DNA from: Dehalococcoidia bacterium
GTDB lineage: Bacteria > Chloroflexota > Dehalococcoidia > UBA3495 > JAAXIE01
Assembly (NCBI GenBank): GCA_012270525.1
Contig: JAAXIE010000204.1
Span: 1-5,860 of the forward strand
Direction: 5' to 3'
Length of the DNA: 5,860 nt
A model generated the notes under the pieces. It did not search any database. It had not been told where the DNA came from and worked only from the letters and a program-made list of their open reading frames with translations. Positions 5,197-5,860 of this stretch are shown piece by piece. Within the stretch, counting starts at the first letter, position 1. Every line of letters starts with the position of its first letter. The translations under genes were made by a program, and so were the position numbers.

Positions 5197-5860
5197 TCAG
5201 CGGCGGAAGCGGAGCATGCGGAAGCCCTCCGCGTACTGGCAGCCAGCGGTCTCGCCAGCCGCCCGGGCGTTCTCACGCAAGAAGCGCCCGACGTCCAGAC
5301 CCGGCCGTTCGCCGACCTGGCTGCGGTGGCAGAGCAAGGCTTCGATCTTCGTGTCCATGGTCTCGGTGATGTCGACGAAGGAGTTGGGATCCTCGGATCC
5401 CCAGAGAAGGCACATGCCAGTCTTGTAGGGTTCGAGTCCTTCCGATTGCAAGAGTTCGAGGAAATGCAGCCGGTCACGGGCATAGGGGAAGGATGCGTCG
5501 ATGCTCACCTGGCCGGCGATGCGGTGATCGCGGTGCCAGTAGTAGTTGCGCCGGTACGGGTCGGGACAGAGCACGATGTCGGGGCGGAACCTGCGTATGG
5601 CCCTTACGATGTCCTTGCGGAACTCGTAACTGTCTTCCAGGTCGCCATCGCCGTAGCCCAGCATGACGACGTCCTTGACGCCGAGGAGGGCAGCGGCATC
5701 CCGCTGCTCGCGTTCCCGCGTCGTTGCGACGGCTTGGGTATCGGCATCAGGGTCTGCGCTGCCTTTGCCCCCGTCGGTGCAGAGGACGTAGTAGACCTCC
5801 ACGCCTTCCTTCACCCACTTGCCGACGGTTCCAGCGCAGCCAATCTCGGCGTCGTCGGGG
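5197..5860 (-). CDS. PIG-L/LmbE family deacetylase, N-terminus beyond the window
   Basis: The frame is open from the right edge for 220 residues and ends at a TGA (5199-5197). The visible start, PDDAEIGCAGTVGKW, is the family's first metal motif (normally AHPDD-x-E-x-G-x-G-G); its His lies just outside the window. Next come VLCTDGGKG (25-33 of the visible part), REREQRDAAALLGV (48-61), and the second zinc motif PDPYRRNYYWHRDH, with the HxDH at 109-112. These enzymes are zinc-dependent hydrolases removing acetyl groups from GlcNAc-type substrates, as in mycothiol (MshB), bacillithiol (BshB) and GPI synthesis. Many bacterial members have unknown substrates, and no thiol-pathway partner is visible here. 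A GTG at 5814 could be called as a start, but it would lose the PDD metal ligands and is wrong. It is probably co-transcribed with the nuclease gene. Confidence 0.92.
   Translation of the reverse strand, partial: PDDAEIGCAGTVGKWVKEGVEVYYVLCTDGGKGSADPDADTQAVATTREREQRDAAALLGVKDVVMLGYGDGDLEDSYEFRKDIVRAIRRFRPDIVLCPDPYRRNYYWHRDHRIAGQVSIDASFPYARDRLHFLELLQSEGLEPYKTGMCLLWGSEDPNSFVDITETMDTKIEALLCHRSQVGERPGLDVGRFLRENARAAGETAGCQYAEGFRMLRFRR

Overview
This is a compact GC-rich bacterial window with six protein-coding genes. Two of them run off the window edges. Most of the unexplained interest lies in one divergent promoter region and one interrupted gene. No rRNA, tRNA, CRISPR array, transposase or phage gene is visible, so it reads as chromosomal accessory and housekeeping sequence. 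The flavoprotein plus phthalate-decarboxylase-like pair is a combination I associate with metabolically versatile environmental bacteria such as Chloroflexota/SAR202 or actinobacteria and proteobacteria that degrade organic acids and aromatics. Nothing here fixes the phylum, so that is only a guess.

Left part (1-1230): a HAD-superfamily hydrolase (minus strand, C-terminus off the window) and a ComF-type phosphoribosyltransferase (plus strand) start back to back from a 115-bp spacer. Positions 1231-1588 hold no convincing gene. They contain a possible hairpin terminator behind comF and one small ORF with a good Shine-Dalgarno sequence but no recognisable product.

Centre (1589-4220): an FAD_binding_2-type flavoprotein dehydrogenase/reductase (minus) and a protein resembling 4,5-dihydroxyphthalate decarboxylase (plus) are divergently transcribed. 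The 208-bp spacer between them contains a strong GTA-N-GACT dyad close to the flavoprotein start, three tandem copies of a 13-14-bp unit each carrying the palindrome CAACGTTG, and a perfect TATAAT box in front of the decarboxylase-like gene. This looks like a two-gene metabolic module under a shared regulator encoded elsewhere.

Right part (4237-5860, minus): a PIG-L/LmbE-type deacetylase (N-terminus off the window) is followed after 15 nt by a stand-alone RecB/Cas4-like PD-(D/E)XK nuclease. The nuclease frame is interrupted by a single in-frame TAG at 4402-4404. The same frame then continues for 54 more sense codons, including a CRYC cysteine pair where such nucleases usually carry their C-terminal cysteines, and ends at a TGA only 16 nt from the convergent neighbour. 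A conventional gene call would stop at the TAG and miss this tail. The tail and its amber codon are the most noteworthy observation in the window.
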